DNA of 7,414 nt, taken from positions 1-7,414 of the forward strand of contig JAGHAJ010000174.1 in NCBI GenBank assembly GCA_021161545.1, written 5' to 3'. Under the pieces are notes generated by a model. The model was not told where the DNA came from and did no database searches. It saw only the letters and a program-made list of their open reading frames with translations. Origin of the DNA: Synergistota bacterium (GTDB taxonomy: Bacteria > Synergistota > JAGHAJ01). The position numbers were made by a program, and so were the translations under genes. Below, piece by piece: positions 1-6,541 of this stretch; position 1 is the stretch's first letter; each line of letters begins with the position of its first letter.

Positions 1-106
1 CCATTGCCTTTTCCCTTTCTGCTCCTTCTAATTCTGGAGGCTGGTATATATCTTCATACCTATCTACTGTTTGCGTATATTCGTGATTTATCTATTGCCT
101 GCGGTG
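1..106. other. upstream stretch, no gene assigned
   Basis: This stretch is pyrimidine-rich on the + strand. One frame on each strand is open to the left edge. The + frame starting at base 1 is open to TAA at 112-114 and would be a hydrophobic tail. The minus frame from 91 to 1 reads like charged, soluble protein (for example YEDIYQPPELEGAEREKA), but it follows a stop at 94-92 and has no ATG, GTG or TTG until ATG at 4-2. An AAGGG on the minus strand sits 8 bases before that ATG, so a divergent gene could begin at the very edge. Neither reading is strong enough to call a gene. Confidence 0.25.
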
Positions 107-115
107 TGATATAAT
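87..115 (+). promoter_or_regulatory. likely sigma-70-type promoter for the liv operon
   Basis: A perfect TATAAT lies at 110-115 and is preceded by TG at 107-108, giving an extended -10 element (TGATATAAT). At a 17-base spacer the -35 position (87-92, TTTATC) is poor, as is usual for extended -10 promoters. Transcription would start near 122, leaving a short leader of about 25 bases before the livG ATG at 148. No operator or riboswitch is evident in that leader. There is only a weak 5-pair hairpin, ATCTT at 123-127 with AAGAT at 132-136. Confidence 0.65.
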
Positions 116-147
116 ATGAAATATCTTCTTAAAGATGGTGAATAAAC

Positions 148-912
148 ATGCTGAAGGTAGATGGGTTGAAGAAGTGGTTTGGTGGGTTGTTAGCAGTTAA
201 TGATTATTCTGTGCGTTTAGAAGAGGGAGAAATTGTGGGTCTAATCGGCCCAAATGGTGCAGGCAAAACAACGGTTTTTAACCTCATTACCGGTGTGTTA
301 AAGCCTTCTGCAGGTAGTATAAAATTCGAGGATAGGGAGATAACCGGCTTAAAGCCTGATAAGATAGCCTCAATTGGTATTATAAGGACATTTCAAAATG
401 TTAGATTATTTGGTGGCTTAACTGTTGAGGAAAATTTGAGGATAGCTCATTATACTCGCCATAATTATCGACTGTACGATGTGTTTCTCTCTTCCAAGAG
501 ATTTAGAAAGGAGGAAGAGAAGCTCTTTAGTGATGTTAGTGAATACCTTAACCTTGTCGGAATATATAGTTTTAAGGGTTATAGGGCAGAAGATTTACCT
601 TATGGTATCCAGAAGCGGGTTGAGATAGCTCGTGCCCTTATATCCAAGCCCAGATTGTTATTGATGGATGAGCCTGCTGCAGGGCTTAACCCTAATGAAA
701 CAGAGGAAATTATGGAATTGGTGGTTAGGGTTAGAGAGATGTTCAATCTTACGATCTTTCTTATAGAGCACGATATGAAGATGGTAATGGGAATATGCAG
801 CAGAGTGCAGGTGTTGAACAGAGGTGAGCTGATTGCAGAAGGTACTCCAGAAGAGGTGCAGAATGACCCACAAGTTATAGAGGCCTACTTGGGGAGGAAG
901 AGGGTTGCTTGA
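148..912 (+). CDS. livG: branched-chain/hydrophobic amino-acid ABC transporter ATPase LivG
   Basis: Cytoplasmic ATPase subunit that, paired with LivF, powers the LivH-LivM permease. The 254 residues equal the family's usual length (about 255). Visible motifs are Walker A GPNGAGKT at 34-41, Q-loop Gln83 in RTFQNVRLF, a LivG-type signature LPYGIQKRVEIARAL at 150-164, Walker B LLLMDEPAAGLNP at 170-182, and the switch His208 in LIEHDM. The signature has LPYG rather than the textbook LSGG. LivG proteins typically show L-x-YG here, so this supports the assignment and is not a defect. The ATG at 148 is preceded by a weak SD-like GGTGA at 137-141. It gives the typical N-terminus, with the GG-LLAV segment at residues 12-17. 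It is first in the operon, directly behind the promoter at 107-115, and its last 8 bases overlap livF. All catalytic residues appear intact. Transport of branched-chain amino acids specifically is inferred from the family. Confidence 0.95.
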   Translation: MLKVDGLKKWFGGLLAVNDYSVRLEEGEIVGLIGPNGAGKTTVFNLITGVLKPSAGSIKFEDREITGLKPDKIASIGIIRTFQNVRLFGGLTVEENLRIAHYTRHNYRLYDVFLSSKRFRKEEEKLFSDVSEYLNLVGIYSFKGYRAEDLPYGIQKRVEIARALISKPRLLLMDEPAAGLNPNETEEIMELVVRVREMFNLTIFLIEHDMKMVMGICSRVQVLNRGELIAEGTPEEVQNDPQVIEAYLGRKRVA

Positions 913-1609
913 ACTTAAAGGTGTAGATGTGTATTATGGAAAATTATATATACTCAAAGGTATAAATGTTAGTGTAAAAAAAGGGGAGATTGTCACCATT
1001 ATTGGGGCAAATGGTGCGGGGAAGACCACAACACTCCGCACTATATCTGGCTTGGTTCACCCGAGGGGAGGGTCGATATATTATAATGGTAAAGAGATTA
1101 CTCGTGAAAGCAGTAACAACATTGTGAAGATGGGTATCTCACACTGTCCTGAGGGCAGGCAGTTATTCCCTTACATGACTGTCAGAGAAAACCTTCTACT
1201 TGGTGCGTACTTGAGGAACGATACTAATGCTATAAAGGAGGATATGGAGTGGGTATATTCCATTTTCCCTATATTAGCTGAAAGACAGAAGCAAATTGCG
1301 GGCACATTGAGTGGAGGAGAACAGGAGATGCTTGCCATAGGTAGAGCCCTTATGTCGAGGCCAAAACTACTGATGCTTGATGAACCTTCGCTTGGCCTTG
1401 CGCCGATAGTAGTGGATAAGATATTTGATGTTATAAAGGAGCTCAATGGAAAGGGTGTAACTATTCTGTTAGTGGAGCAGAATGCCAATATGGCACTTGA
1501 AATTGCGCACAGAGGATATGTCATGGAGACTGGGAAAATATCTCTGCAGGGGAGTGCAAGGGAGCTATTTGAAGACGAAGCAGTAAAAAGAGCCTATTTA
1601 GGAGGGTAA
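905..1609 (+). CDS. livF: branched-chain/hydrophobic amino-acid ABC transporter ATPase LivF
   Basis: Second cytoplasmic ATPase of the importer, partner of LivG. The 234 residues match the usual LivF size. Walker A GANGAGKT is at 34-41, and the Q-loop position is Glu83 in CPEGRQLFPYMTVREN. The signature LSGGEQEMLAIGRAL is at 135-149, Walker B LLMLDEPSLGLAP at 155-167, and the switch region VEQNAN has Gln192 where most ABC ATPases have His. Glu in the Q-loop and Gln in the switch are characteristic of LivF, so they are not inactivating changes. The start is TTG at 905. It is chosen because GGAGG at 893-897 lies 7 bases upstream and the N-terminus (LELKGVDVYYG) aligns with the family. The start codon lies inside the end of livG (8-base overlap), which implies translational coupling. 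The stop is followed 2 bases later by livH. Confidence 0.95.
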   Translation: MLELKGVDVYYGKLYILKGINVSVKKGEIVTIIGANGAGKTTTLRTISGLVHPRGGSIYYNGKEITRESSNNIVKMGISHCPEGRQLFPYMTVRENLLLGAYLRNDTNAIKEDMEWVYSIFPILAERQKQIAGTLSGGEQEMLAIGRALMSRPKLLMLDEPSLGLAPIVVDKIFDVIKELNGKGVTILLVEQNANMALEIAHRGYVMETGKISLQGSARELFEDEAVKRAYLGG

Positions 1610-1611
1610 AG

Positions 1612-2517
1612 ATGTCTTTTCTATCAATTGGGTATATACTGCAGCAGGTAGCTAATGGATTTATATTGGGTAGTATCTATTCATTAGTTGCAATAGGTTT
1701 TTCCATGATATTCAGTATTATAGGTCTCATAAATTTTTCGCATGGTGATATATTGATGCTTGGGGCATTCTCTGCACTTGCATTTATTACTGCACTTCAC
1801 GGTCCTATATGGGTAGTATTTGGAATGGTAGGAGTTGTTGGCTTTCTTATAGGTATTGCAATAGAAAGGGTTGCCTTTCGTCCAATAAGAAGTGCTCCTC
1901 AAGTTACGGGGTTTATAACATCGTTAGCAATATCTTCTCTCATCGAAAACTTTGGTATCTTGGTATTGACTGCTCAACCAAGGAGTTTTAATATACCTGA
2001 TTACCTGAATGGACTCTTGAATGTTGGTGCTGTATCCTTTAGAGTGATAGATGCTATTATAGTGGCTCTATCCACAACTATAGTAATTTCACTTTACATG
2101 TATACAAAGTATACCAGGATGGGGATGGCGATGAGAGCTACAGCACAGAATATAGATGCTTCCAGGCTCATGGGGATAAATGTCAATAGGGTGATAATGA
2201 TTGCTTTTGCTATTGGCTCATCTCTGGCAGCTATCGCTGGCCTGATGTGGGGGGCAAAGTTTGGGCAGATTTCCCCTCTAATGGGATTTCTTCCTGGATT
2301 GAAAGCGTTTGTTGCTGCTGTAATAGGGGGTATAAGGGATATAAGAGGAGCAGTCCTTGGTGGGTATGTGCTTGGATTTTCTGAAGTCCTCTTTGTAGGG
2401 TTACTTCCACCGGATATGTCGGGATATAGAGATGCATTTGTGTTCACACTATTGATAGTAATTCTTTTGATAAAGCCAGAAGGTATGCTTGGGAGGGAAG
2501 AAGAGGTGATAAAATGA
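1612..2517 (+). CDS. livH: branched-chain/hydrophobic amino-acid ABC transporter permease LivH
   Basis: Inner-membrane permease that forms the translocation channel with LivM. The 301 residues are close to E. coli LivH (about 308). The protein is strongly hydrophobic, with about eight membrane segments by eye, for example near 16-38, 65-84, 100-121, 145-165 and 193-213. LivH hallmarks are the N-terminal NGFILGSIYSLVAIGFSMIF segment, NFSHGD at 41-46, ERVAFRPIR at 85-93, the cytoplasmic coupling loop RATAQNIDASRLMGI at 175-189, and the C-terminal IKPEGMLG. The ATG at 1612 has GGAGGG (1601-1606) beginning 11 bases upstream. This SD is formed by the last two sense codons of livF, a sign of tight operon packing. 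The stop overlaps the livM start as ATGA. The substrate cannot be read from the permease. Confidence 0.95.
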   Translation: MSFLSIGYILQQVANGFILGSIYSLVAIGFSMIFSIIGLINFSHGDILMLGAFSALAFITALHGPIWVVFGMVGVVGFLIGIAIERVAFRPIRSAPQVTGFITSLAISSLIENFGILVLTAQPRSFNIPDYLNGLLNVGAVSFRVIDAIIVALSTTIVISLYMYTKYTRMGMAMRATAQNIDASRLMGINVNRVIMIAFAIGSSLAAIAGLMWGAKFGQISPLMGFLPGLKAFVAAVIGGIRDIRGAVLGGYVLGFSEVLFVGLLPPDMSGYRDAFVFTLLIVILLIKPEGMLGREEEVIK

Positions 2518-3509
2518 GGAGTAGAATGATTGCTGGTATATATACTCTGGTGATTCTTGGCGGTATTTCTTATACCATGGAAAGAACGCTCAATGATTAT
2601 CACCTCACTGTCGTTGAGTTTCTTGGTATATATGTAATCCTTGCTGTTAGCCTTGCACTTACCAATAGCTTTACAGGTCTCTTTTCCTTGGGGCATCCAG
2701 CGTTCATGGCGATAGGGGCATACATCTCTGCTATATTAACATTTCCTCCAATCCGGAAGGCAATCATGATGCCAGCTTTACCACACTTCTTGGCGAATAT
2801 GCAGTTACCATTTTGTTTGGCGGTTATTATAGGGGGTGTGATAGCGGCATTGAGTGCCTTTATTATAGGGTTTCCTGTGCTGAGGCTGAGGGGGCACTAT
2901 CTTGCTGTTGCTACCATAGGTTTCATGATAATAGTTCAGGTACTCATAACTAATATGAATAGTCTGACACGAGGGCCTTTGGGTATAAATGGTATATACC
3001 CTTATACTGATATATGGTGGGTTTACATTTGGGTTGTTGTTACTGTGTATACTGTGTGGAGAGTGCTTAACTCAAGGTTTGGCAGAGCGATGTTGGCAAT
3101 CAGGGAAGATGAAATTGCAGCGGAAAGCCTTGGGATATCTTTGACATATTTTAAGCTTTTTCCTTTAGTGTTAGGGGCATTTTTTGCAGGAGTTGCAGGT
3201 GGTTTATGGGCACACCTTGTTACTGCTATAACGCCATCTTCGTTTTCTCTACCACTTGCTTTTTTGCTTGTTGTGATGCTTGTTATAGGTGGAAAGAGCA
3301 TTACGGGTGCAATAATTGGTGCTTTGCTTATAGGTATTGTATCAGAGCTTCTGAGGCCCCTTGAGATGGCAACACAAATGTATGGACTTACTCAGATTGT
3401 TACAGCTATTGGTCTGTTAGCTATACTGATAAAAAAACCTGGTGGAATAGCTGGGAGTAAAGAAATAAATCTTGTTTCTCTTTACAAGAGCTTGAAGGTC
3501 TTAAGGTAG
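2514..3509 (+). CDS. livM: branched-chain/hydrophobic amino-acid ABC transporter permease LivM
   Basis: Second inner-membrane permease, forming a heterodimer with LivH. The 331 residues are within the common range for LivM; the E. coli protein is longer because of an N-terminal extension. Family landmarks are GLFSLGHPAFMAIGAY at 55-70, LRLRGHYLAVATIGF at 123-137, TRGPLGINGI at 152-161, and the coupling loop AIREDEIAAESLGI at 195-208, which would contact the ATPases. This is followed by LGAFFAGVAGGLWAH and ends with ILIKKPGGIAG. The ATG at 2514 overlaps the livH stop by 4 bases (ATGA). GAGGTGA at 2503-2509 serves as the ribosome-binding site at short spacing, so coupling to livH is likely. Downstream is an 85-base gap before the binding-protein start, the first real break in the operon. 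Confidence 0.94.
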   Translation: MRSRMIAGIYTLVILGGISYTMERTLNDYHLTVVEFLGIYVILAVSLALTNSFTGLFSLGHPAFMAIGAYISAILTFPPIRKAIMMPALPHFLANMQLPFCLAVIIGGVIAALSAFIIGFPVLRLRGHYLAVATIGFMIIVQVLITNMNSLTRGPLGINGIYPYTDIWWVYIWVVVTVYTVWRVLNSRFGRAMLAIREDEIAAESLGISLTYFKLFPLVLGAFFAGVAGGLWAHLVTAITPSSFSLPLAFLLVVMLVIGGKSITGAIIGALLIGIVSELLRPLEMATQMYGLTQIVTAIGLLAILIKKPGGIAGSKEINLVSLYKSLKVLR

Positions 3510-3594
3510 GAGGGGGTGGTATTTCAGGAGGGTGAATAGGAATGGTAGGTGTGTTTTCCGAAAAACACTAATATTAATGGGAGGTGTTGATGGG
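3510..3594 (+). other. livM to binding-protein intercistronic region
   Basis: This gap is purine-rich with three SD-like runs: GGAGG at about 3509-3513, GGAGG at 3527-3531 and GGAGG at 3580-3584. Only the last is well placed for a start (ATG 3595). A hairpin occupies 3551-3568. I see no convincing internal promoter: TAATAT at 3569-3574 could be a -10, but the correctly spaced -35 position (TAGGTG) is unlike the consensus. Confidence 0.6.
3551..3568 (+). repeat. intercistronic hairpin before the binding-protein gene
   Basis: GTGTTTT (3551-3557) and AAAACAC (3562-3568) are perfect complements around the 4-base loop CCGA, a 7-pair AT-rich stem. There is no T-run after it, so it is not a standard terminator. 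It lies 11 bases before the SD of the binding-protein gene. An RNA processing or stability role is possible but not shown. Confidence 0.5.
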
Positions 3595-3597
3595 ATG
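3580..3597 (+). promoter_or_regulatory. ribosome-binding site fixing the binding-protein start at 3595
   Basis: GGAGG at 3580-3584 is 10 bases before ATG 3595. The earlier in-frame GTG at 3532 directly abuts a GGAGG with no spacer. It would add a polar stretch of 21 residues (with Arg, Lys and Cys) ahead of what is otherwise a standard signal peptide. The ATG at 3577 has no SD at proper distance. The 3595 start is therefore preferred. Confidence 0.8.
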
Positions 3598-4752
3598 AGA
3601 AGAGTATTGGTGGTTGGTTTTGTGCTGGTAAGTATGTTGCTCGTATTTGGAGGGTTTGGCTATGCGGGTGGTGTGATCAAGATAGGTGCACTTTACAATC
3701 TTACTGGTGAGATGTCTTCCATAGATGCACCTGCACTCAACGGCGTGAAGCTGGCAGCAAAAGAGGTAAATGAAAAAGGTGGCGTCCTTGGTAAGAAGAT
3801 AAGAATAATTGCTATTGATACCAAAACGAATCAGAAAGAATGTGCAACTGCTGCCCGTCAGTTGCTATCCGAGGGGGTTGTTGCAGGTATAGGATATGGT
3901 GATACTACATATGTTCTTGCCGCTGCACCGTTGTTCCAGAAAAAGCATGTTCCCTTTATCACCTCTGGTGCAACTTTACCGGAGCTGCCAAAGATGATTG
4001 GTAACTATATGTTCCTTGTGCCATTTGGAGATAATGTTCAAGCTTATGCAATGGCGGATTTTCTATACAAAGACTTGCATGTAAGAAGGGTTATTATATG
4101 GACAAATAAGGCAACAGATTATACGCTTGCTCTTTCCAAGTATTTCAAGGAGAGATTTACGAAGCTGACAGGTAAAAAATCCATTCTATTGGAGGATTTC
4201 TTCCAGACAGGGGATAAGGATTATTCTGCACAGATAGCGAGGGTGAAAGCGCTAAAACCGCAACCAGATGCACTATTTATATCTTCTATTCCTGATGATA
4301 TAGGTATAATTGTGAAGCAGGTTAGAGAGGCAGGCATAAAGCAGCCGATAGCTGGAGGAGATGGTTATGATACGCCTCTACTTGTAAAGGTGCCAGGACC
4401 TAAGTTGGCAAACGATATCTACTATACGACGCATCAGGCGTGGGACAACCCGGACCCTGTTGTTCAAAACTTTATCAAAAACTATAAGAGGATGTTTGGC
4501 CATGAACCCGAAAACGCCTTTGCGGCACTTGGTTATGATGCATTAATGCTGGTGGTAAGGGCCATAAAGCGTGCAGGTTCAGACAATCCAGCTGCTATAA
4601 GGGATGCTCTTGCAAAGGAAAAAGGTTACCATGGAGTTGCAGGAACAATCTCCTATAAAAATGGTTCAAGGGTTCCACAGAAGGCGGTCGCTATAATGAA
4701 GGTTGAGCAAGGCAAGATAAAGTTTGTGAAGATGGTTATGCCCAATATGTAG
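3595..4752 (+). CDS. livK: periplasmic amino-acid/amide-binding protein of the Liv (HAAT) importer
   Basis: Binding protein that captures the ligand and delivers it to LivHM. With the ATG at 3595 it is 385 residues. Residues 1-24 form a signal peptide: Arg2-Arg3, then a hydrophobic core LVVGFVLVSMLLVF, with likely cleavage after GYA. There is no lipobox cysteine, so a soluble periplasmic protein is predicted. The mature protein opens with IKIGALYNLTGEMSSID and has NGVKLAAKEVNEKGGVLG, the Peripla_BP_6/LivJ-type fold signature. Likely ligand-site segments by family alignment are YGDTTYVLAAAP, FITSGATLPELP, ATDYTLALSKYF and GGDGYDTPLL. The last carries Asp where LivJ-type proteins have an acidic residue for the ligand amino group. 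An alpha-amino-acid ligand is therefore plausible, but which one is unknown, so the symbol denotes family only. It is the last gene of the importer set, unlike the common order with this gene first, and is flanked by hairpins on both sides. Confidence 0.88.
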   Translation: MRRVLVVGFVLVSMLLVFGGFGYAGGVIKIGALYNLTGEMSSIDAPALNGVKLAAKEVNEKGGVLGKKIRIIAIDTKTNQKECATAARQLLSEGVVAGIGYGDTTYVLAAAPLFQKKHVPFITSGATLPELPKMIGNYMFLVPFGDNVQAYAMADFLYKDLHVRRVIIWTNKATDYTLALSKYFKERFTKLTGKKSILLEDFFQTGDKDYSAQIARVKALKPQPDALFISSIPDDIGIIVKQVREAGIKQPIAGGDGYDTPLLVKVPGPKLANDIYYTTHQAWDNPDPVVQNFIKNYKRMFGHEPENAFAALGYDALMLVVRAIKRAGSDNPAAIRDALAKEKGYHGVAGTISYKNGSRVPQKAVAIMKVEQGKIKFVKMVMPNM

Positions 4753-4775
4753 GTAGAGGGGATATTCCCCTCTAC
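4753..4775 (+). repeat. perfect stem-loop right after the binding-protein stop codon
   Basis: GTAGAGGGGA (4753-4762) and TCCCCTCTAC (4766-4775) are exact complements around the loop TAT: 10 pairs with a GC-rich core, starting at the base after the TAG stop. What follows is TATCTTAGGAGG, with no T-tract, so it is not a canonical Rho-independent terminator. It most likely acts as an RNA 3'-end stabiliser or a partial transcription block between the abundant binding-protein message and the downstream hydrolases. The palindrome could also be a protein-binding site in DNA. Confidence 0.7.
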
Positions 4776-4782
4776 TATCTTA

Positions 4783-4800
4783 GGAGGTGTTAGATGAATG
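4783..4800 (+). promoter_or_regulatory. ribosome-binding site with two competing ATGs
   Basis: GGAGG at 4783-4787 serves two ATGs. ATG 4794 is 6 bases away and opens a 7-codon frame ending at TGA 4815-4817. ATG 4798 is 10 bases away and opens the creatininase-family gene. Only 4798 yields a long protein. The nearer ATG may act as a decoy or leader start. Confidence 0.6.
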
Positions 4801-5556
4801 AAGGGCTTTCTCTTTGACCAGCTTACCGGACATGAGTTCAAGGAAGGTAACTTTGATAAAGTAATCTTACCTGTTGGTTCTACGGAATACCATGGAGACC
4901 ATCTACCGTTTGGTACTGATGCAATAGTTTCCTATGAACTTGCAAAAGAAGTTGCAAAAAGAATTGAAGGGTTGTTAGTCTTGCCTCCAGTTCATTATGG
5001 TATGAGTGACCACTATGCTAATTTCCTCCTGACAATCAGTGTTAGAGCAGAAGTACTGATAGAAGTGCTCAAAGACATACTGTATTCCCTTGTAAAGCAT
5101 GGAATGTATAAGATATTTATATTAAATGGTCATGATGGTAATATAGCTCCTATAGAGGTTGCAAGCAGGGCTGTGAAGGTAGAGTATCCGGAGGTCAAGA
5201 TAGCTGCGCTTAACGCATGGTGGGTAAGTGCAGGTAATCTATTGCCGAAGGGTACGTTTGAGGTATGGGGTGGTTTAGGTCATGCAGGTGAGGGTGAAAC
5301 CTCTATAATGCTTTCTTTGAAACCAGAACTTGTGGAGATGGAACATGCTAAGGGAGTAGTACCTACCCTGCCTGAAGAGGTAGAGATAAAGTGGTTATTC
5401 GATGAGTTGACACCTTATGGTGCAACTGGTGACCCGACCAAGGCAACCAAGGAAAAAGGTGATAAAATGAAGGAAGTTTTGGTCAATCTTATTGTTTCCT
5501 TTTTTGAAAAGATGGAGCAAAACGATTGGAGGTATGGGTACGAAAAGGAGGAATAA
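4798..5556 (+). CDS. creatininase-family metal-dependent amidohydrolase
   Basis: Predicted cytoplasmic metalloenzyme of 252 residues, the usual size of the creatininase (creatinine amidohydrolase) family. Its members hydrolyse cyclic or linear amide C-N bonds. The family motif LPVGSTEYHGDHLPFGTD is at 24-41, giving metal-ligand candidates Glu30, His32 and Asp41. A second metal-site segment, NGHDGN, is at 110-115 (His112), and HAGEGETSIML at 162-172 supplies Glu165 or Glu167. Two small differences from the common motifs are Tyr31 where Gln is frequent (TEQHG) and Asp113 where Gly is frequent (NGHGGN). No signal peptide. The family includes creatininase, FAPy deformylase and the mycofactocin protein MftE, and sequence alone does not decide between such functions. 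No mycofactocin genes are in view. The position between an amino-acid importer and an asparaginase-type enzyme, with a 3-base gap to the latter, suggests catabolism of an imported amide. Confidence 0.88.
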   Translation: MKGFLFDQLTGHEFKEGNFDKVILPVGSTEYHGDHLPFGTDAIVSYELAKEVAKRIEGLLVLPPVHYGMSDHYANFLLTISVRAEVLIEVLKDILYSLVKHGMYKIFILNGHDGNIAPIEVASRAVKVEYPEVKIAALNAWWVSAGNLLPKGTFEVWGGLGHAGEGETSIMLSLKPELVEMEHAKGVVPTLPEEVEIKWLFDELTPYGATGDPTKATKEKGDKMKEVLVNLIVSFFEKMEQNDWRYGYEKEE

Positions 5557-5562
5557 GAATTG
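5547..5562 (+). promoter_or_regulatory. ribosome-binding site supporting a TTG start
   Basis: GGAGG at 5547-5551 lies 8 bases before TTG 5560-5562 and overlaps the last codons of the creatininase-family gene. No ATG or GTG lies in frame before the catalytic TTGGTIA segment at residues 9-15, so the TTG start is required. Confidence 0.8.
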
Positions 5563-6540
5563 AGACCTCGAGTTCTCGTAGTTACTACTGGTGGAACTAT
5601 TGCAATGGCAAAAACGGAAGCTGGAATAAAGCCCTCCGTAAATGGGAGGGCTTTGCTTAATGCAGTTCCGGGTGTAGAAGGTATTGATGTGGACCTTTAT
5701 GAGTTTTCCAATGTTCCCAGTGATTGGATTGAGTGGAAAGAGTGGATATTGCTCTCAAGGTACATAAATGAACGATTATTGCATTATGACGGTGTGGTGA
5801 TAGTCCAAGGAACGGATACGATAGAAGAGAGTGCTTATTTTTTTAACCTAACAGTGAGTAGCAGCAAACCTGTTGTTGTGACAGGAGCTATGAGGAGTTC
5901 TGATGTTTGGGATACAGATGGTCCAAGGAATTTGAGAGATTCTATAATGGTTGCTGGAAACTTGAATGCTGTTTCAAAAGGGGTTGTTGTTGTGGTAGGT
6001 GGTGAGATACATGCAGCAAGAGATGTGTTCAAGATAGACAGGCAGTTTACCAATGCTTTTAGTTCAGGTAGAAAAGGAGCAGTGGGGATTGTAGATGAGC
6101 TTGGTGTTGTCTTCTTCAGGTCACCAGAGAAACGGCACACCTATAGGTCAGAATTCGCACCTTTTGTGGGTGATGTTCTTCCTCAAGTAGATGTTGTTTA
6201 CACATATACAGGAATGAATTTGGATGTATTCAATTTTTTGGTTAAGGATGGAAGCAGTGGTATAGTGGTGGTTGCAGCAGGTATAGGCAATGCGAGTAAG
6301 CATCTTTATAAGGTGTTAAAAGGCGTTGTCAGTAAGGTGCCAGTTGTTATAACCTCAAGAGCATTTTACGGTAGGGTTGCACCGCTGTATGGATATGAAG
6401 GTGGGGGAAAAAGCCTTTATGATATAGGTTGTGTAATGGGAGAAGACTTGCATCCTCTGAAGGCAAGAATTTTGCTTTCTCTACTATTAAGGCATGGAAA
6501 AAGTCTTTCGGAAATAAGAAAAGAATTCAAAGAATATTAG
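5560..6540 (+). CDS. L-asparaginase-type amidohydrolase (type I/II bacterial fold), cytoplasmic
   Basis: Predicted to hydrolyse asparagine (or a related side-chain amide) to aspartate and ammonia. The 326 residues match E. coli asparaginases (about 330-340). The first catalytic segment TTGGTIA is at 9-15 with Thr13 as nucleophile candidate. The second, QGTDTIEESAYFFNLTV, begins at 83 with Thr85-Asp86, and GAMRSSDVWDTDGPRNL begins at 109. The supporting Lys is Lys158 in ARDVFK. A Ser in SNVPSDW (50-56) matches the substrate-contact loop. The C-terminal region GIVVVAAGIGNAS and HPLKARILLSLLL is also family-typical. Gln83 replaces the His of the HGTDT motif in E. coli AnsB, and I see no obvious counterpart of the flexible-loop Tyr25, so substrate preference could differ. 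There is no signal peptide, so it acts inside the cell. TTG start, 3 bases after the creatininase-family stop, implies co-translation. An isoaspartyl or D-amino-acid amide substrate cannot be excluded. Confidence 0.9.
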   Translation: MRPRVLVVTTGGTIAMAKTEAGIKPSVNGRALLNAVPGVEGIDVDLYEFSNVPSDWIEWKEWILLSRYINERLLHYDGVVIVQGTDTIEESAYFFNLTVSSSKPVVVTGAMRSSDVWDTDGPRNLRDSIMVAGNLNAVSKGVVVVVGGEIHAARDVFKIDRQFTNAFSSGRKGAVGIVDELGVVFFRSPEKRHTYRSEFAPFVGDVLPQVDVVYTYTGMNLDVFNFLVKDGSSGIVVVAAGIGNASKHLYKVLKGVVSKVPVVITSRAFYGRVAPLYGYEGGGKSLYDIGCVMGEDLHPLKARILLSLLLRHGKSLSEIRKEFKEY

Positions 6541-6541
6541 C

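Noticed and set aside
150-164. LPYG instead of LSGG in the LivG signature (residue numbers) as an inactivating change
   Set aside because: L-x-YG is the normal form in LivG-type ATPases.
1171-1524. A 117-codon open frame on the minus strand within livF
   Set aside because: It is antisense to conserved ATPase motifs with no recognisable domain, so it is treated as a shadow.
2094-2696. A 200-codon open frame on the minus strand across livH and livM
   Set aside because: It lies opposite two well-conserved permease genes, has no family features, and is the usual antisense shadow of hydrophobic coding sequence.
3532-3594. An earlier in-frame GTG start adding 21 residues to the binding protein
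   Set aside because: The SD-like GGAGG directly touches the GTG, a hairpin lies inside the extension, and the extra residues would precede a perfectly formed signal peptide.
4753-4790. Rho-independent terminator after the binding-protein gene
   Set aside because: The stem is strong but is followed by TATCTTAGGAGG, not a T-tract, and the next gene's SD comes 7 bases later.
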